This document shows positions 16,743 through 24,465 of a stretch of 64,000 nucleotides of DNA, piece after piece. The notes below the pieces were generated by a model. That model saw only the letters and a list, made by a program, of their open reading frames with translations, was not told where the DNA came from and searched no databases. Origin of the DNA: a virus. Numbering within the stretch: the stretch's first letter is position 1; every line of letters starts with the position of its first letter. The position numbers and the translations under genes were made by a program. The DNA is taken from positions 1-64,000 of IMG/VR virus record IMGVR_UViG_3300049489_000707. The stretch is one strand, 5' to 3'.

Positions 16743-17375
16743 TTACGTCCTTTCGGCCTGCTTGACCTTCAGAGTCACTGGGTCGGAGACGGCCCAGCCA
16801 AGGGGCTGGAACACCTGCGCGTAGCGAAGGCGGACATCCTCCACGACCTCTTGAATGGTCGGCCTCTTGATGCTAGGCCAGCCGTAGTCCATGTACGAGT
16901 AGCCACCGTCGTCGTAGCTGATCAGACACACATTGTGTCCGCCGAAGCCCTTGTGGTTGCCTTCCCATTCCTTGCCGCCGGTCTTGTACCACATGACAGT
17001 CAGGAGATCGGCACGGTAGATGCCCAAATCCTCACTCCAGTACTGACTGTTGGCCAGCTCGTTGTTGAGGACGGCGGCCTGGTAAAGCCCGAACTCATCG
17101 CAGTCTCCAATGAGACGTCTCGGGTCGTGGTCCGCTCGCCACTGCACAGCCTCAGCGCTGGAGATGGCATCGCCCAGCTCTCGCCAGGTGTCCGCTCGCC
17201 ACTTCAGCGTTCTCACGTAGTCGACCAGGTCTTGGAGGTCGGGGAAGCGCCTGATCTCCGTCCTCTTGTTCCTCTCCCAGAGGAACTGGTAGAGCTTGTA
17301 CCAGAGCCGAGCAATGCCCGACTTCAGAAAAAAGATGACCACTGCGCTTGAAATCTTCAGGAATACCTTGTTCAT
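16743..17375 (-). CDS. Transglutaminase-like cysteine protease with N-terminal membrane anchor
   Basis: 210 residues. Residues 4-30 are hydrophobic and aromatic (VFLKISSAVVIFFLK) and could be a signal anchor. A papain/transglutaminase-type triad is visible: Cys92 in GDCDEFGLYQAAVL, His147 in GGHNVCLI and Asp163 in YMDYGW. Members of this fold cleave or crosslink peptides. The gene lies between putative small and large terminase genes, a curious place for a protease; it overlaps the putative TerS gene by 4 bases. It might act on the envelope or on host proteins. The fold is inferred from motif order only. Confidence 0.62.
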   Translation of the reverse strand: MNKVFLKISSAVVIFFLKSGIARLWYKLYQFLWERNKRTEIRRFPDLQDLVDYVRTLKWRADTWRELGDAISSAEAVQWRADHDPRRLIGDCDEFGLYQAAVLNNELANSQYWSEDLGIYRADLLTVMWYKTGGKEWEGNHKGFGGHNVCLISYDDGGYSYMDYGWPSIKRPTIQEVVEDVRLRYAQVFQPLGWAVSDPVTLKVKQAERT

Positions 17376-18001
17376 TTCTTCACCTTCGGCCCAGTATCGA
17401 GCCTCTTGAGGAGATCGTCAGCTTCCACGGTGGTCATAGGGCGATCACCACGAATCGTAATCGGCTGAGCGTTGTCTTCGACCACGTGTCGATGTAGAAC
17501 GTCGCCTGTGACCTTCTTGGTAGTGCTGCCTTCCTGGCCAGTCAGCTTGAGTATCAGCTCAACCAGCTCTTTGTACTGCTTGAAGTTCATGTCCTTCCAT
17601 TCGCCCAGCTGGGAAACGTCACCAGACTGGAGGTACCTTTGGAACTTCTCGCCGGCCAGCTTCTCGAATGCGGCCAAGGCGTCAGCCACGAAACGAATCG
17701 ACCCCAGCTGCTTCTGTTGGGCCACCTGCCTGATGTCGGTCATCAGGTGTTCGAGGTGGGCGTCCCTGGCTGCGTCCCAGTCGTTGTCAATGCGAGCACG
17801 AACGATGATGCCCAGGCCGAAGGCCGGATTCAGCTTGGCGATTTCTTCGCAGGTGTGGCCCTGAAGGAACAGGGTGAAGAAGTTCGCAGCCGTACTGACT
17901 GCGAGAGGAGGCTTATTTGCCTCGACGTACTTTTGGTACGCTTCCCTTTCCTTCGGTGTCAAGACCTTTTCGGCCCGAACCAAAGCTGTTGAATTGTCCA
18001 C
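17372..18001 (-). CDS. Putative terminase small subunit
   Basis: 209 residues from the GTG at 18001, supported by AAGGAG 7 bases upstream. Residues about 30-75 (STAANFFTLFLQGHTCEEIAK ... VRARIDNDW) look like a helix-turn-helix DNA-binding front. A central helical region follows, and the charged tail could contact the large subunit. This layout and the position three genes before terL fit TerS, which recognises phage DNA for packaging. The assignment is inferred; sequence alone does not prove it. Confidence 0.5.
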   Translation of the reverse strand: MDNSTALVRAEKVLTPKEREAYQKYVEANKPPLAVSTAANFFTLFLQGHTCEEIAKLNPAFGLGIIVRARIDNDWDAARDAHLEHLMTDIRQVAQQKQLGSIRFVADALAAFEKLAGEKFQRYLQSGDVSQLGEWKDMNFKQYKELVELILKLTGQEGSTTKKVTGDVLHRHVVEDNAQPITIRGDRPMTTVEADDLLKRLDTGPKVKK

Positions 18002-18338
18002 TCTGGAACTCCTTGCGTCTGGTGCCGGAGTAGACCGCTTGCTTCCCGGCTCTTACGATAGTGTACCAGGAGTCCCCAAGAAGGGCCCAAACACCACTTT
18101 CAATCCGAGTCAAGGGGGTCAAATCCTTGAGAGACTTCCCCGGCTTCATGTTCAGGTGGTACACCACCTTGTGCTCATCAAGATTGATGGCCACGCGGTG
18201 CGACTTGATGCCTGGAATCATCACTGAGGGCCACAGATTGAGGGTCTTCACCTGGTTCTCGGAGACGCGGCCCGTCCATTCGGTGAGCAGTCGCATGGCC
18301 GCAAGGTGGTCAATTGCTTCAGTCTTTTCGTCGTTCAT
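17913..18338 (-). CDS. Hypothetical protein overlapping putative TerS
   Basis: 141 residues. The first 100 look like a folded domain (ESGVWALLGDSWYTIVRAG); the last 40 are basic and Gly/Ser-rich. The 3' end overlaps the start of the putative TerS gene by 89 bases in another frame, an unusually long overlap for this genome. Its ATG overlaps the SbcD-like gene stop by 4 bases. No family recognised. Confidence 0.55.
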   Translation of the reverse strand: MNDEKTEAIDHLAAMRLLTEWTGRVSENQVKTLNLWPSVMIPGIKSHRVAINLDEHKVVYHLNMKPGKSLKDLTPLTRIESGVWALLGDSWYTIVRAGKQAVYSGTRRKEFQSGQFNSFGSGRKGLDTEGKGSVPKVRRGK

Positions 18339-19309
18339 GAGCTGCCCAGCCTCTGGTTGACCATCGTTCGGAGCGCTTCCACATCAGTGCCATACTTGGG
18401 CACGTACGTATCCATAAACACCTGAATTGCCTTGTGAATTCCCATCGACTCGGAGACGGCTCTGGTGTTGCTCTGGGTCTTGAAGGTCCGGACCCGACAG
18501 CCTGCCCACACGGCCTTGCGGGCCTTGATGAAGTTCTCGTCACCGTGGATGTCGACGATGTACTTCCAACGGGGGTTGACCTGCAGTTCCAGAGGAGTTT
18601 CCTGACGGTCTTCAACCCGCAGGAGCTTCTGGCACCACTGAGCCGTATCGAAAGTCTTGCCGGAGCCAAGCTTCCCATCTACGACGTCGACCAGGAACAG
18701 GGCACGCTCCACGCCCACGTCAGACAAGCTCCGCCAACGCGGTGCTCCGATGTACATCACGTTGGAGAAACGTTGGGCGGTGTGGATGTGACCGCTGATG
18801 AATTGGCGGTCCTCGAAGCCGGCCAGGCTGATGCCGTCAGGGGCGTACATGCCGTTCTCGTACTTGCTGCCGTCGAAGGTCTGGTGGCAGAAGACCACCT
18901 GCTGCAGGGGTGCGCTGGCGAGGTCGTTGAGGAAGTCCTGCGCGGTATGCCGGTAGGGAATCAGCAGGCAGCCATCGACCCTGGTCAGGTTGTCGACCAC
19001 CCGCACACCAGTGCCTTCGCAAGCCATCATGGCGTTGGCGCGGGAGCTGGCGTCACCAGGCATGTCGTGGTTCCCCACGAGCGCGTAGACGTCTGCACCG
19101 AGACCGGCGATGCTCCTGAAAGCTTCACGCCAGAAGGCCATCACCTCGACGTGAATGATGGCGTGATTGTGGAACTGGTCGCCCATGAAGAGCACGTTGT
19201 CGGGCTTCTCAGCTCGAATCGTAGCCTTGATGCCCTCGATGAGGGCTCGCATGTCGTCCAGCTCGTCGACCACCGCGTGGGGGTCGCCGATCAGCAACCA
19301 CTTAGCCAT
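18335..19309 (-). CDS. sbcD: SbcD/Mre11-like nuclease subunit
   Basis: 324 residues from the ATG at 19309 (MAKWLLIGDPHA); the longer open frame to 19408 lies inside the GroES-like gene. The metallophosphoesterase set is complete: GDPHA, GDQFHNH, GNHD, FCHQ and SGHIH. With the SbcC-like ATPase at 27232 it should form an SbcCD/gp46-gp47 complex that processes DNA ends for recombination. The two subunits are encoded in different, oppositely oriented units. It overlaps the GroES-like gene by 8 bases. Confidence 0.8.
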   Translation of the reverse strand: MAKWLLIGDPHAVVDELDDMRALIEGIKATIRAEKPDNVLFMGDQFHNHAIIHVEVMAFWREAFRSIAGLGADVYALVGNHDMPGDASSRANAMMACEGTGVRVVDNLTRVDGCLLIPYRHTAQDFLNDLASAPLQQVVFCHQTFDGSKYENGMYAPDGISLAGFEDRQFISGHIHTAQRFSNVMYIGAPRWRSLSDVGVERALFLVDVVDGKLGSGKTFDTAQWCQKLLRVEDRQETPLELQVNPRWKYIVDIHGDENFIKARKAVWAGCRVRTFKTQSNTRAVSESMGIHKAIQVFMDTYVPKYGTDVEALRTMVNQRLGSS

Positions 19310-19670
19310 TGGTGACGACCATGATGGCGGTCTCGGGCACCAGGATGAACTCCTTGCCGTCCACCGTGAAGACTTCCTTGACCCAGTTCTGCACGACCTG
19401 GTCGCCACGCACGAAGACCTTCTGACCGGGGCTGAACCCGCTGTCGCTGGCTAGCACGACAGTCAGCTCCTGGAGGTTCACTTTCTTGTCGATCATCGCG
19501 ATGCCGCCCTTGATGACCTTCTCTATGTTCTGCTTGGGGAACGCGGTGCAGGCCACAACCTTGTTCATCGTTCGAGGCGTCGCAGGCAGAACGTTGTAAG
19601 ACCCACCCCAGAAGCTGGTGGGGACGGTCAGGTTGGTCGGGCCAAGGTGGCCTGGATCTCTCTCGCTCAT
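19302..19670 (-). CDS. GroES-like co-chaperonin
   Basis: 122 residues. The C-terminal 60 show the GroES barrel pattern: GQKVFVRGDQVV, then VDGKEFILVPETAIMVV, the last strand being typical of Cpn10. The middle (KVIKGGIAMIDKKVNLQEL) may include the mobile loop. T4 gp31 is a known phage protein of this sort that helps fold the capsid protein. Here a GroEL-like gene at 24447 would be the partner. Assignment is fairly good but rests on pattern only. Confidence 0.7.
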   Translation of the reverse strand: MSERDPGHLGPTNLTVPTSFWGGSYNVLPATPRTMNKVVACTAFPKQNIEKVIKGGIAMIDKKVNLQELTVVLASDSGFSPGQKVFVRGDQVVQNWVKEVFTVDGKEFILVPETAIMVVTNG

Positions 19671-20731
19671 TGCGGTATTCCTCTCATGCGGAGGAGCTTC
19701 TTCTCGACCAGACGAAGCTCCTGGATTTTAGACCTCATCACGAGGATAGCATTCGCATCCTCCGTCTGCAAGTCAGGCCTGGATTCTGCATTGGACTCGT
19801 ATCTCTCCAAGAGGGTGTCACCCTCGCCGTCGGCCATGGTGTGGTCGCCGCTGATGCAGGAGCTGGCAGCCAAAAGCTCGGCGATTTCCTCGGGGTTGGT
19901 CTGGTGAGCCTTCTCCACGTCCTCATTGACAGACTCGGCCATCTTGGAGTAATCGACAGCGTCTCCCATCTTCCGCCGGGCCTTGTTGGCGCGGTAAATC
20001 TTGCGCTTGTCGACAGGGTAGAAGTGGATGAGGGTCTCGGAGTACTGCTCGATGCGGTCGCCAATCATGCGGCCGATGGCCACGGCACGGAACTTGCGGT
20101 AGGCCTCCAGCTCCTCCTCCTCAGACATGTCGCTGGTGTCCGGGGGCACGAACTTGTCGATCGCCACCAGGAGTCCGCCACAGTGAATCTGGATGAGGTC
20201 CATGTAGGACAGATGGGACTTGGGCGTGTTCGACCAGAAGATGCGTGCCTGGCTGATCGCCAGGGGCATGTTCATCTCCATGATTTCCATGCGGATGTCG
20301 TTGATTTCCTTGGCCAGCTGCACAATCTTGGCGCCGATCTTGTTCGACTTCCAGTTCTTGGCCTGAAGCACGAAGAGCACGAAGCTGTAGTTGAACCGGA
20401 ACTGGTACAGACCCTTGTCGGAACGCCGCTTGAGGGCTCGGCTGATCTTCGAAGCGAAGACGGACTGGCGCTCACGGAAGTAGGGCCGGGCAGCCAGGAT
20501 GTTGCGCTTCTTATCGAGAATCATCGACACGAAGTCCCGGTAGACACTGGGCCCCCAGGGGTGCTTGATGAGGGTCTTGCGGAACTTCTTCTCCAGGGCG
20601 ATCAGCAGCTGGAGCTGGCGACGTTGACGCACCAGCAGAGTCTCCTCTGGGAGGGACTCGTAGCGCTTGATGGCAGCCTCCAGGTTGCCGGCAAAGACCC
20701 GGAAGTGCGTTTCATCTTCAAAGAAGGCCAT
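19667..20731 (-). CDS. Sigma70 region 2-like protein, candidate late sigma factor
   Basis: 354 residues. Residues about 154-250 read like sigma70 region 2: MPLAISQARIFW, then YMDLIQIHCGGLLVAIDKF (compare the canonical DLIQEGNIGL..A.dKFd), then FRAVAIGRMIGDRI in the place of region 2.3-2.4. The first 150 residues are charged helices. No clear region 4 helix-turn-helix is seen at the C-terminus. It would direct host RNA polymerase to phage late promoters, in the way T4 gp55 does. Five copies of a shared motif before leftward structural units are candidate targets. The start is supported by the open frame and a 4-base overlap. Confidence 0.68.
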   Translation of the reverse strand: MAFFEDETHFRVFAGNLEAAIKRYESLPEETLLVRQRRQLQLLIALEKKFRKTLIKHPWGPSVYRDFVSMILDKKRNILAARPYFRERQSVFASKISRALKRRSDKGLYQFRFNYSFVLFVLQAKNWKSNKIGAKIVQLAKEINDIRMEIMEMNMPLAISQARIFWSNTPKSHLSYMDLIQIHCGGLLVAIDKFVPPDTSDMSEEEELEAYRKFRAVAIGRMIGDRIEQYSETLIHFYPVDKRKIYRANKARRKMGDAVDYSKMAESVNEDVEKAHQTNPEEIAELLAASSCISGDHTMADGEGDTLLERYESNAESRPDLQTEDANAILVMRSKIQELRLVEKKLLRMRGIPQ

Positions 20732-20767
20732 GCCGCCATTCTAGCACGATGTCAAGTGCCACCTTGA

Positions 20768-20995
20768 TCAAAAGGGACTTCCGGGACTCGTCCACACGTC
20801 TCTGGCAGCCACCGCCTTGTCGTAGGCCGTCAGACAGTCGTCCAGGTACTCAGCAAGGATGAAGTCCGGGGTGTTGGATTCGTTCTCTTTGCTGAAGCGA
20901 TTGATGAGGTACTCCAGCTCCTTGCGGAAGTCTTTGGAGTCGGGAGCACAGCCCTCGGCCTTCCCACAGGTGCAGTTGTCGCAGGTGGTACCCAT
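20768..20995 (-). CDS. Small conserved phage protein
   Basis: 75 residues. The front is cysteine-rich (CDNCTCGKAEGC), then KDFRKELEYLINRFSKENESN, then TPDFILAEYLDDCLTAYDKAV. The TPDFILAeYL..CL segment is familiar from small conserved proteins in many phage genomes, of unknown function. ATG at 20995 abuts the next gene's stop. Confidence 0.65.
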   Translation of the reverse strand: MGTTCDNCTCGKAEGCAPDSKDFRKELEYLINRFSKENESNTPDFILAEYLDDCLTAYDKAVAARDVWTSPGSPF

Positions 20996-21189
20996 CAGAA
21001 TCTCACCGTGTTGGTGGCGTTCTTGATCGCAGCTTCGAGGTCCCTGGCCTGGACATAGAGCACTCGACCACCAATGCTCAAGCCCACCAGACTGTCGATG
21101 TTCCCATGGCTCTCGACCGTGATGGTCTCTTCCTCTTGGCCGCTGTACTTGTCGACGTAAGTCTTCACTTCACTCTTCACCTTGATCAT
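20995..21189 (-). CDS. Hypothetical protein, 64 aa
   Basis: 64 residues from the ATG at 21189, which overlaps the helicase stop (ATGA); a GTG 12 bases upstream is possible but less likely. The sequence alternates strands (KVKSEVKTYVDKY, ETITVESHG, GRVLYVQAR) and ends in a helix, so it should fold as a small beta-alpha domain. Not recognised. Confidence 0.5.
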   Translation of the reverse strand: MIKVKSEVKTYVDKYSGQEEETITVESHGNIDSLVGLSIGGRVLYVQARDLEAAIKNATNTVRF

Positions 21190-22748
21190 TCTGAGCCCCA
21201 ATCGACGACTTGAACCGGCCCGTAGATGTCGTCGAAGATGGCCTTCCGGGCCTTGGCATGCTTTGAGAGGATCGCAACGTTCGCCACATCAAAGTCTACC
21301 ACGCTGCAGGCATTCTTCCCGGGCACCTTGCGGGTACAACGGCCAACGCCCTGTTTGACCTCAATCTCCGACTTGCCGCCCTTCAGATAGACCATCGTCT
21401 TCACAGACCTGATGTCGGTACCGGTACTGATACAGCTGGTTCCAACCAGGATGGGGAACTCTCCAGCGTTGAACTGGGCGACCAAGTCGTTGGGGTCTGA
21501 CTCCCAGTACTCCCGAGGCACAGAGTCACGGTTGCCCTTGGTCTTGACGACAGGATACCCATCTCGACCCAGAATCTGGTTTCCAAGGTCATCGGTCTTG
21601 TAGGTGGTCGCGGTGAGTGGTCCATGTGCAAAACCTACCTTGTGGTTCAGGAGGGGCCTGAGAAGGGTGAATTGCTCCACCTCGTCAATCAACACGAGGA
21701 CCTGGTGTCCCAGGTGCTCTACGCTCTGATTGATGACCTCGGCAGCCTGAGCCAGTACGAGGCGGTTCCGGTACAGGTGCTCCCGGGTCATCTCGTTGGC
21801 GTCATCGGAAGCGAAGTTGGCGTCAGACCTGGTGCGAATCATCCGGAAGACTGGCTTGCTGAGGTAGCCCTGATCAACACCCTCCCGCACAGTCATCGAG
21901 TAGACCGTGGGCCCCGTGATGGCATCGAGGAGCTTGTCAAGCCCGTCGTTCCGCATCTGGGTGGCCGAGAAGAAGAACCGGTAGGGAGCATCAGCCAGGA
22001 GACCTGAGCAGACCCGACTGAGGGTAGCTGCAGGACACTGGTGACTCTCGTCAGCCATGAAGACCTGAGCCTTGCTCATGGCCTCCCAGGCGGGAGACCC
22101 TGGCTCAACCCTTGTGAAGCTCTGGGCGTTGCCGATGACGATGAGCTTCTTGAAGTCTTTCTTGCCGTCGTAGAAGGCTCCAACGTGTTTCTTGCCCAGG
22201 TGTTTCACGAAGTCCTGGAACAGTTGATCTGCAATCGAGGTGCTTGGAGCCATGATGACGGTCTTCAGGCCAAGCTCACGGCAGATGTTCAGGAGGATGA
22301 AGCTCTTCCCGAGACCGGTACCCATCTCAACACGGGCATGGAGACGAGCCAGCAGGGCTGCCCTTGCATTTTCTTGGTAGGGGTAGGGGGTCTTGTTGGG
22401 TACCTCAGACCAAGGCATTAGGCGAGGCTCTGGGTACCTCACGAGGACTTCTGTGGTCAGCCCGTACTTGTTCTCCAGGTAGCCTCTCATCCCGGACATG
22501 ACCCAGTACCTGCCATCGGGGTCTTGATTCAGGAGACAAATCTTTTCCTGGGCTTTGAGTTCTTCCATCCGCTTCTGGTAGGCATCTTCCCCATACTTGC
22601 GTTCAAACCAGGAAGCATGTTTGTGCTTCTGCAGCTCGTACTGGACCTTCTTGTCACGGTAGGTGAGAGACTCCCGGATTTCAGAGAGCCTGATTCCATC
22701 GAGATGGTCGATGTACAGCTTCAGTGGGGTTGCAAGAGTGAGCTTCAA
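21186..22748 (-). CDS. UvsW-like SF2 DNA helicase
   Basis: 520 residues. A front domain of about 110 residues precedes the helicase core: GTGLGKS (Walker A), DESH (Walker B, motif II), FFSATQ (motif III), then ISTGTDI and QGVGRCTR (motifs V and VI). This is the UvsW/RecG-like phage SF2 type that remodels forks and branched DNA and unwinds R-loops. In T4, UvsW is a late protein that shifts replication from origin to recombination mode, which would suit its leftward placement. Overlaps both neighbours by 4 bases. Confidence 0.82.
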   Translation of the reverse strand: MKLTLATPLKLYIDHLDGIRLSEIRESLTYRDKKVQYELQKHKHASWFERKYGEDAYQKRMEELKAQEKICLLNQDPDGRYWVMSGMRGYLENKYGLTTEVLVRYPEPRLMPWSEVPNKTPYPYQENARAALLARLHARVEMGTGLGKSFILLNICRELGLKTVIMAPSTSIADQLFQDFVKHLGKKHVGAFYDGKKDFKKLIVIGNAQSFTRVEPGSPAWEAMSKAQVFMADESHQCPAATLSRVCSGLLADAPYRFFFSATQMRNDGLDKLLDAITGPTVYSMTVREGVDQGYLSKPVFRMIRTRSDANFASDDANEMTREHLYRNRLVLAQAAEVINQSVEHLGHQVLVLIDEVEQFTLLRPLLNHKVGFAHGPLTATTYKTDDLGNQILGRDGYPVVKTKGNRDSVPREYWESDPNDLVAQFNAGEFPILVGTSCISTGTDIRSVKTMVYLKGGKSEIEVKQGVGRCTRKVPGKNACSVVDFDVANVAILSKHAKARKAIFDDIYGPVQVVDWGSE

Positions 22749-23320
22749 CGGAAAATCCTGTTCTTGACGGTCAAGAGCCGTTCAGCAGTGGTACCAAGGA
22801 CAGCCGTGGTCTTGTCGTTCAGGTCTGGAAGTTCTGCCAGGAGCTGAGGGATCAGCAGGTCGATTTTCTGGCTCTGCTCGTAGTCGTGAATCCGATTCGG
22901 GTCACGCTGGTCAGACCAACCTCGGTAGATGGGGTGCATGTAGAAGCTGGCAGTCGTCAAGCTCAAGCTGTGCTTGACCATGTCCATGACTTCAGGCCTC
23001 CGTCTGCACTCTGGACTCATGTAGAGTGTTGCATTGAGAGGCGAACTGTCGCTGATGATGAAGACCTCAGGGCCACAAGCTTTCACCAGAGTTTCATCCA
23101 CCTCAAGTTGCTTGGCCATGATTTCCAGCTGGTCATCGTCAGTGAGGACCACCTTGTCCTCAGGGCCGTAACCCCACAAGACACGCTTGTAGGCGATGTA
23201 CAACCTGGCCTGCTCAGAGGAGAACTCGGATACAAGGCCGATTTCCTTGAGAGAAGCGAAGGTCATTGCTGCTGTGGTAGTCTTGCCACTCTGAGGGGAA
23301 CCGAGGAAGTTGAAAAGCAT
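22745..23320 (-). CDS. P-loop kinase-like ATPase (AAA_28/NadR-like)
   Basis: 191 residues. Starts MLFNFLGSPQSGKTTTA with a Walker A in GSPQSGKTT. FSSEQARLYIAYKRVLWG follows in the place of the substrate-binding loop of NadR-like kinases, and VFIISDSSPL is a likely Walker B. This fold covers nucleoside and nucleotide kinases and some ATPases. It is the first gene of the leftward unit beside the 23.5-kb hub. The substrate is unknown. Confidence 0.65.
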   Translation of the reverse strand: MLFNFLGSPQSGKTTTAAMTFASLKEIGLVSEFSSEQARLYIAYKRVLWGYGPEDKVVLTDDDQLEIMAKQLEVDETLVKACGPEVFIISDSSPLNATLYMSPECRRRPEVMDMVKHSLSLTTASFYMHPIYRGWSDQRDPNRIHDYEQSQKIDLLIPQLLAELPDLNDKTTAVLGTTAERLLTVKNRIFR

Positions 23321-23490
23321 GAGAGAATCTTACCACGGCCTCGGTTTCTGGGTCCAGATGCTGGTCGCGAAGCGTTCGTCATCGTTCGATGTCGGCCGCA
23401 TAAGAAACGCTCCATTAAAAACCTCTGGAATGTAATTTTCTCTAATCTCTTCACTACATATTCTAAAACATGTAAAGAAGCGCTCTCGCG

Positions 23491-23693
23491 TAGCGTCCCT
23501 GAACGGAATTTGACAAAAACGACCCTCAAGATGGCAATTGACAAGCTTGTTAAATGCCAACCTGGAGTGCTTACCGAACGGCATTTAACAGCATGGCTCC
23601 TGAACGGCATTTAACAAGAGAAGTCACTCACGATTTTTACAACTGCTTGATTTTCTTAGGTGTGATTTTGTCAAATGCCGTTCAGGGACGCTA
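23491..23693. repeat. 28-bp inverted repeat flanking part of the hub
   Basis: Arms 23491-23518 and 23666-23693 are reverse complements at 27 of 28 positions. They start with TAGCGTCCCTGAACGG and end with TTTGACAAAA on the left arm; the single mismatch is A versus C in the repeat core. The 147 bases between them hold four further 12-bp repeats. Arms of this length could bind a dimeric or multimeric protein, form a cruciform, or mark a small inserted element. Confidence 0.85.
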
Positions 23694-23749
23694 GGTCAAG
23701 TTGGCATTTGACAAGCGGAGCCGCTCCAGCTCAAAGTGGCACTTGACAC
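23505..23749. repeat. Array of eight 12-bp repeats, consensus GGCATTTRACAA
   Basis: Copies on the plus strand start at 23505 (GGAATTTGACAA), 23533 (GGCAATTGACAA), 23580 (GGCATTTAACAG), 23606 (GGCATTTAACAA), 23703 (GGCATTTGACAA) and 23738 (GGCACTTGACAC). Copies on the minus strand lie at 23547-23558 and 23668-23679. The copies at 23533 and 23547 face each other as a near-palindrome. Three plus copies are preceded by GAAC. Spacing is irregular (roughly 26-75 bases), so this is neither CRISPR nor a simple tandem repeat. Related single sites (GGCACTTGAC) occur at 8426 and, on the minus strand, at 20750. Confidence 0.8.
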
Positions 23750-23789
23750 CGGAGGGGGACGTCAGTAGTGTAAAATGCAAGGACACCAC

Positions 23790-24119
23790 TTGAAACGCAG
23801 ATTCTCTACTTCCCATCGCCAGAACCTGGCTCTGGCTCGTCTCGCCAAGAGCGAGCGCCAGAGAGAAGATCTCCTTGTCTTGGTAGCGGCAGACGAGCAT
23901 GGGAGCGACGAGGATTTTGGCCGCAGGCTGGGTCTGAAGCCTCGGATGGTCCGCAACCACCTCAAGACCTTGCGCGAGAGTGGTATGATTGCTGTGAAGA
24001 TTGAACGCCACCAGGGCTACAAGGGGTGGATGAACTACCGCACTGCCGTGGTCACGGAGAAGGGTTTTGAAGCGCTTAGACGAAGCCGAGAGACGACGAA
24101 GGAAGGCGGAGAGGTCTAA
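23790..24119 (+). CDS. Winged-helix DNA-binding regulator beside the repeat array
   Basis: 109 residues from TTG at 23790, preceded by AAGGA with 6-base spacing; an in-frame ATG at 23775 lies inside the promoter-like stretch and has no ribosome binding site. The core has a helix-turn-helix with a following wing: DLLVLVAADEH, then SDEDFGRRLGLKPRMVRNHLKTLRESG, then MIAVKIERH and a final strand, as in MarR- or ArsR-type domains. It begins 41 bases after the last repeat of the hub, so it is the obvious candidate to bind it and control the switch. The target is inferred from position only. Confidence 0.65.
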   Translation: MKRRFSTSHRQNLALARLAKSERQREDLLVLVAADEHGSDEDFGRRLGLKPRMVRNHLKTLRESGMIAVKIERHQGYKGWMNYRTAVVTEKGFEALRRSRETTKEGGEV

Positions 24120-24465
24120 GGCCTGGCTCCAGGCTCATCCAACGTACATGTCTGACTATCGAAAAACCGAGAAGTACCGCGAGATGAAGTGGCGAGCGGG
24201 CATCAGGAGATTCCACGGCTGGACCGCTGAGCGCTTCGAGCAGGTTCTTGCGACCCAAGGTGGCTGTTGTGCGATCTGCAGGACCGATCAGCCGGGCGGG
24301 AAGAAGCGCTGGTACATCGACCACGACCACAAAACCGATGAAGTCAGAGGCCTACTCTGCCATCGGTGCAACTCGATGCTGGGGTTCTCACTGGACAACC
24401 CCGAAACCCTCGTGCAGGGCGCAGAGTATCTGCGCAAGGAGAGAAAATGCAGTATGCAAAGGTAA
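24067..24465 (+). CDS. EndoVII-type HNH endonuclease beside groEL
   Basis: 132 residues from TTG at 24067. The front is a basic helix (EAERRRRKAERSK). Then come CCAIC, the catalytic IDHDHKTDEVRGLLCHRCN and a short tail. Same family as the proteins at 16323 and 29676. It overlaps the winged-helix gene by 53 bases and the GroEL gene by 19 bases in other frames, as if inserted with little disruption. The start is uncertain because no initiator follows the GGAGAGG at 24107. It may be a free-standing homing nuclease. Confidence 0.72.
   Translation: MKRLDEAERRRRKAERSKAWLQAHPTYMSDYRKTEKYREMKWRAGIRRFHGWTAERFEQVLATQGGCCAICRTDQPGGKKRWYIDHDHKTDEVRGLLCHRCNSMLGFSLDNPETLVQGAEYLRKERKCSMQR

Larger units (their letters stand above)
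23321..23774. promoter_or_regulatory. Divergent non-coding hub between leftward and rightward units
   Basis: About 450 bases with no convincing gene, the only such gap in the window. 23400-23475 is clearly AT-rich for this genome. 23491-23749 carries eight copies of a 12-bp repeat and a 28-bp inverted repeat (listed separately). Leftward replication and late genes start on one side and a winged-helix regulator and GroEL on the other. It could hold the divergent promoters with operators, or a replication origin with iterons beside an AT-rich unwinding region. Neither role is proven. Most repeats contain TTGACA or TTAACA, but a fitting -10 box is seen only for the last (TTGACA at 23743, TAGTGT at 23766). 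Confidence 0.7.

Noticed and set aside
20750-20760. GGCACTTGACA as -35 for the sigma-like gene
   Set aside because: On the minus strand a TAGAAT follows after only 6 bases, too close for a -35/-10 pair. It may be a binding site related to the hub repeats rather than a promoter.
23263-23610. Minus-strand frames of 84-115 codons across the hub
   Set aside because: They run through the repeats and AT-rich block with unusual composition and no ribosome binding site.
23505-23749. CRISPR array
   Set aside because: Repeats are only 12 bases, irregularly spaced and in both orientations.
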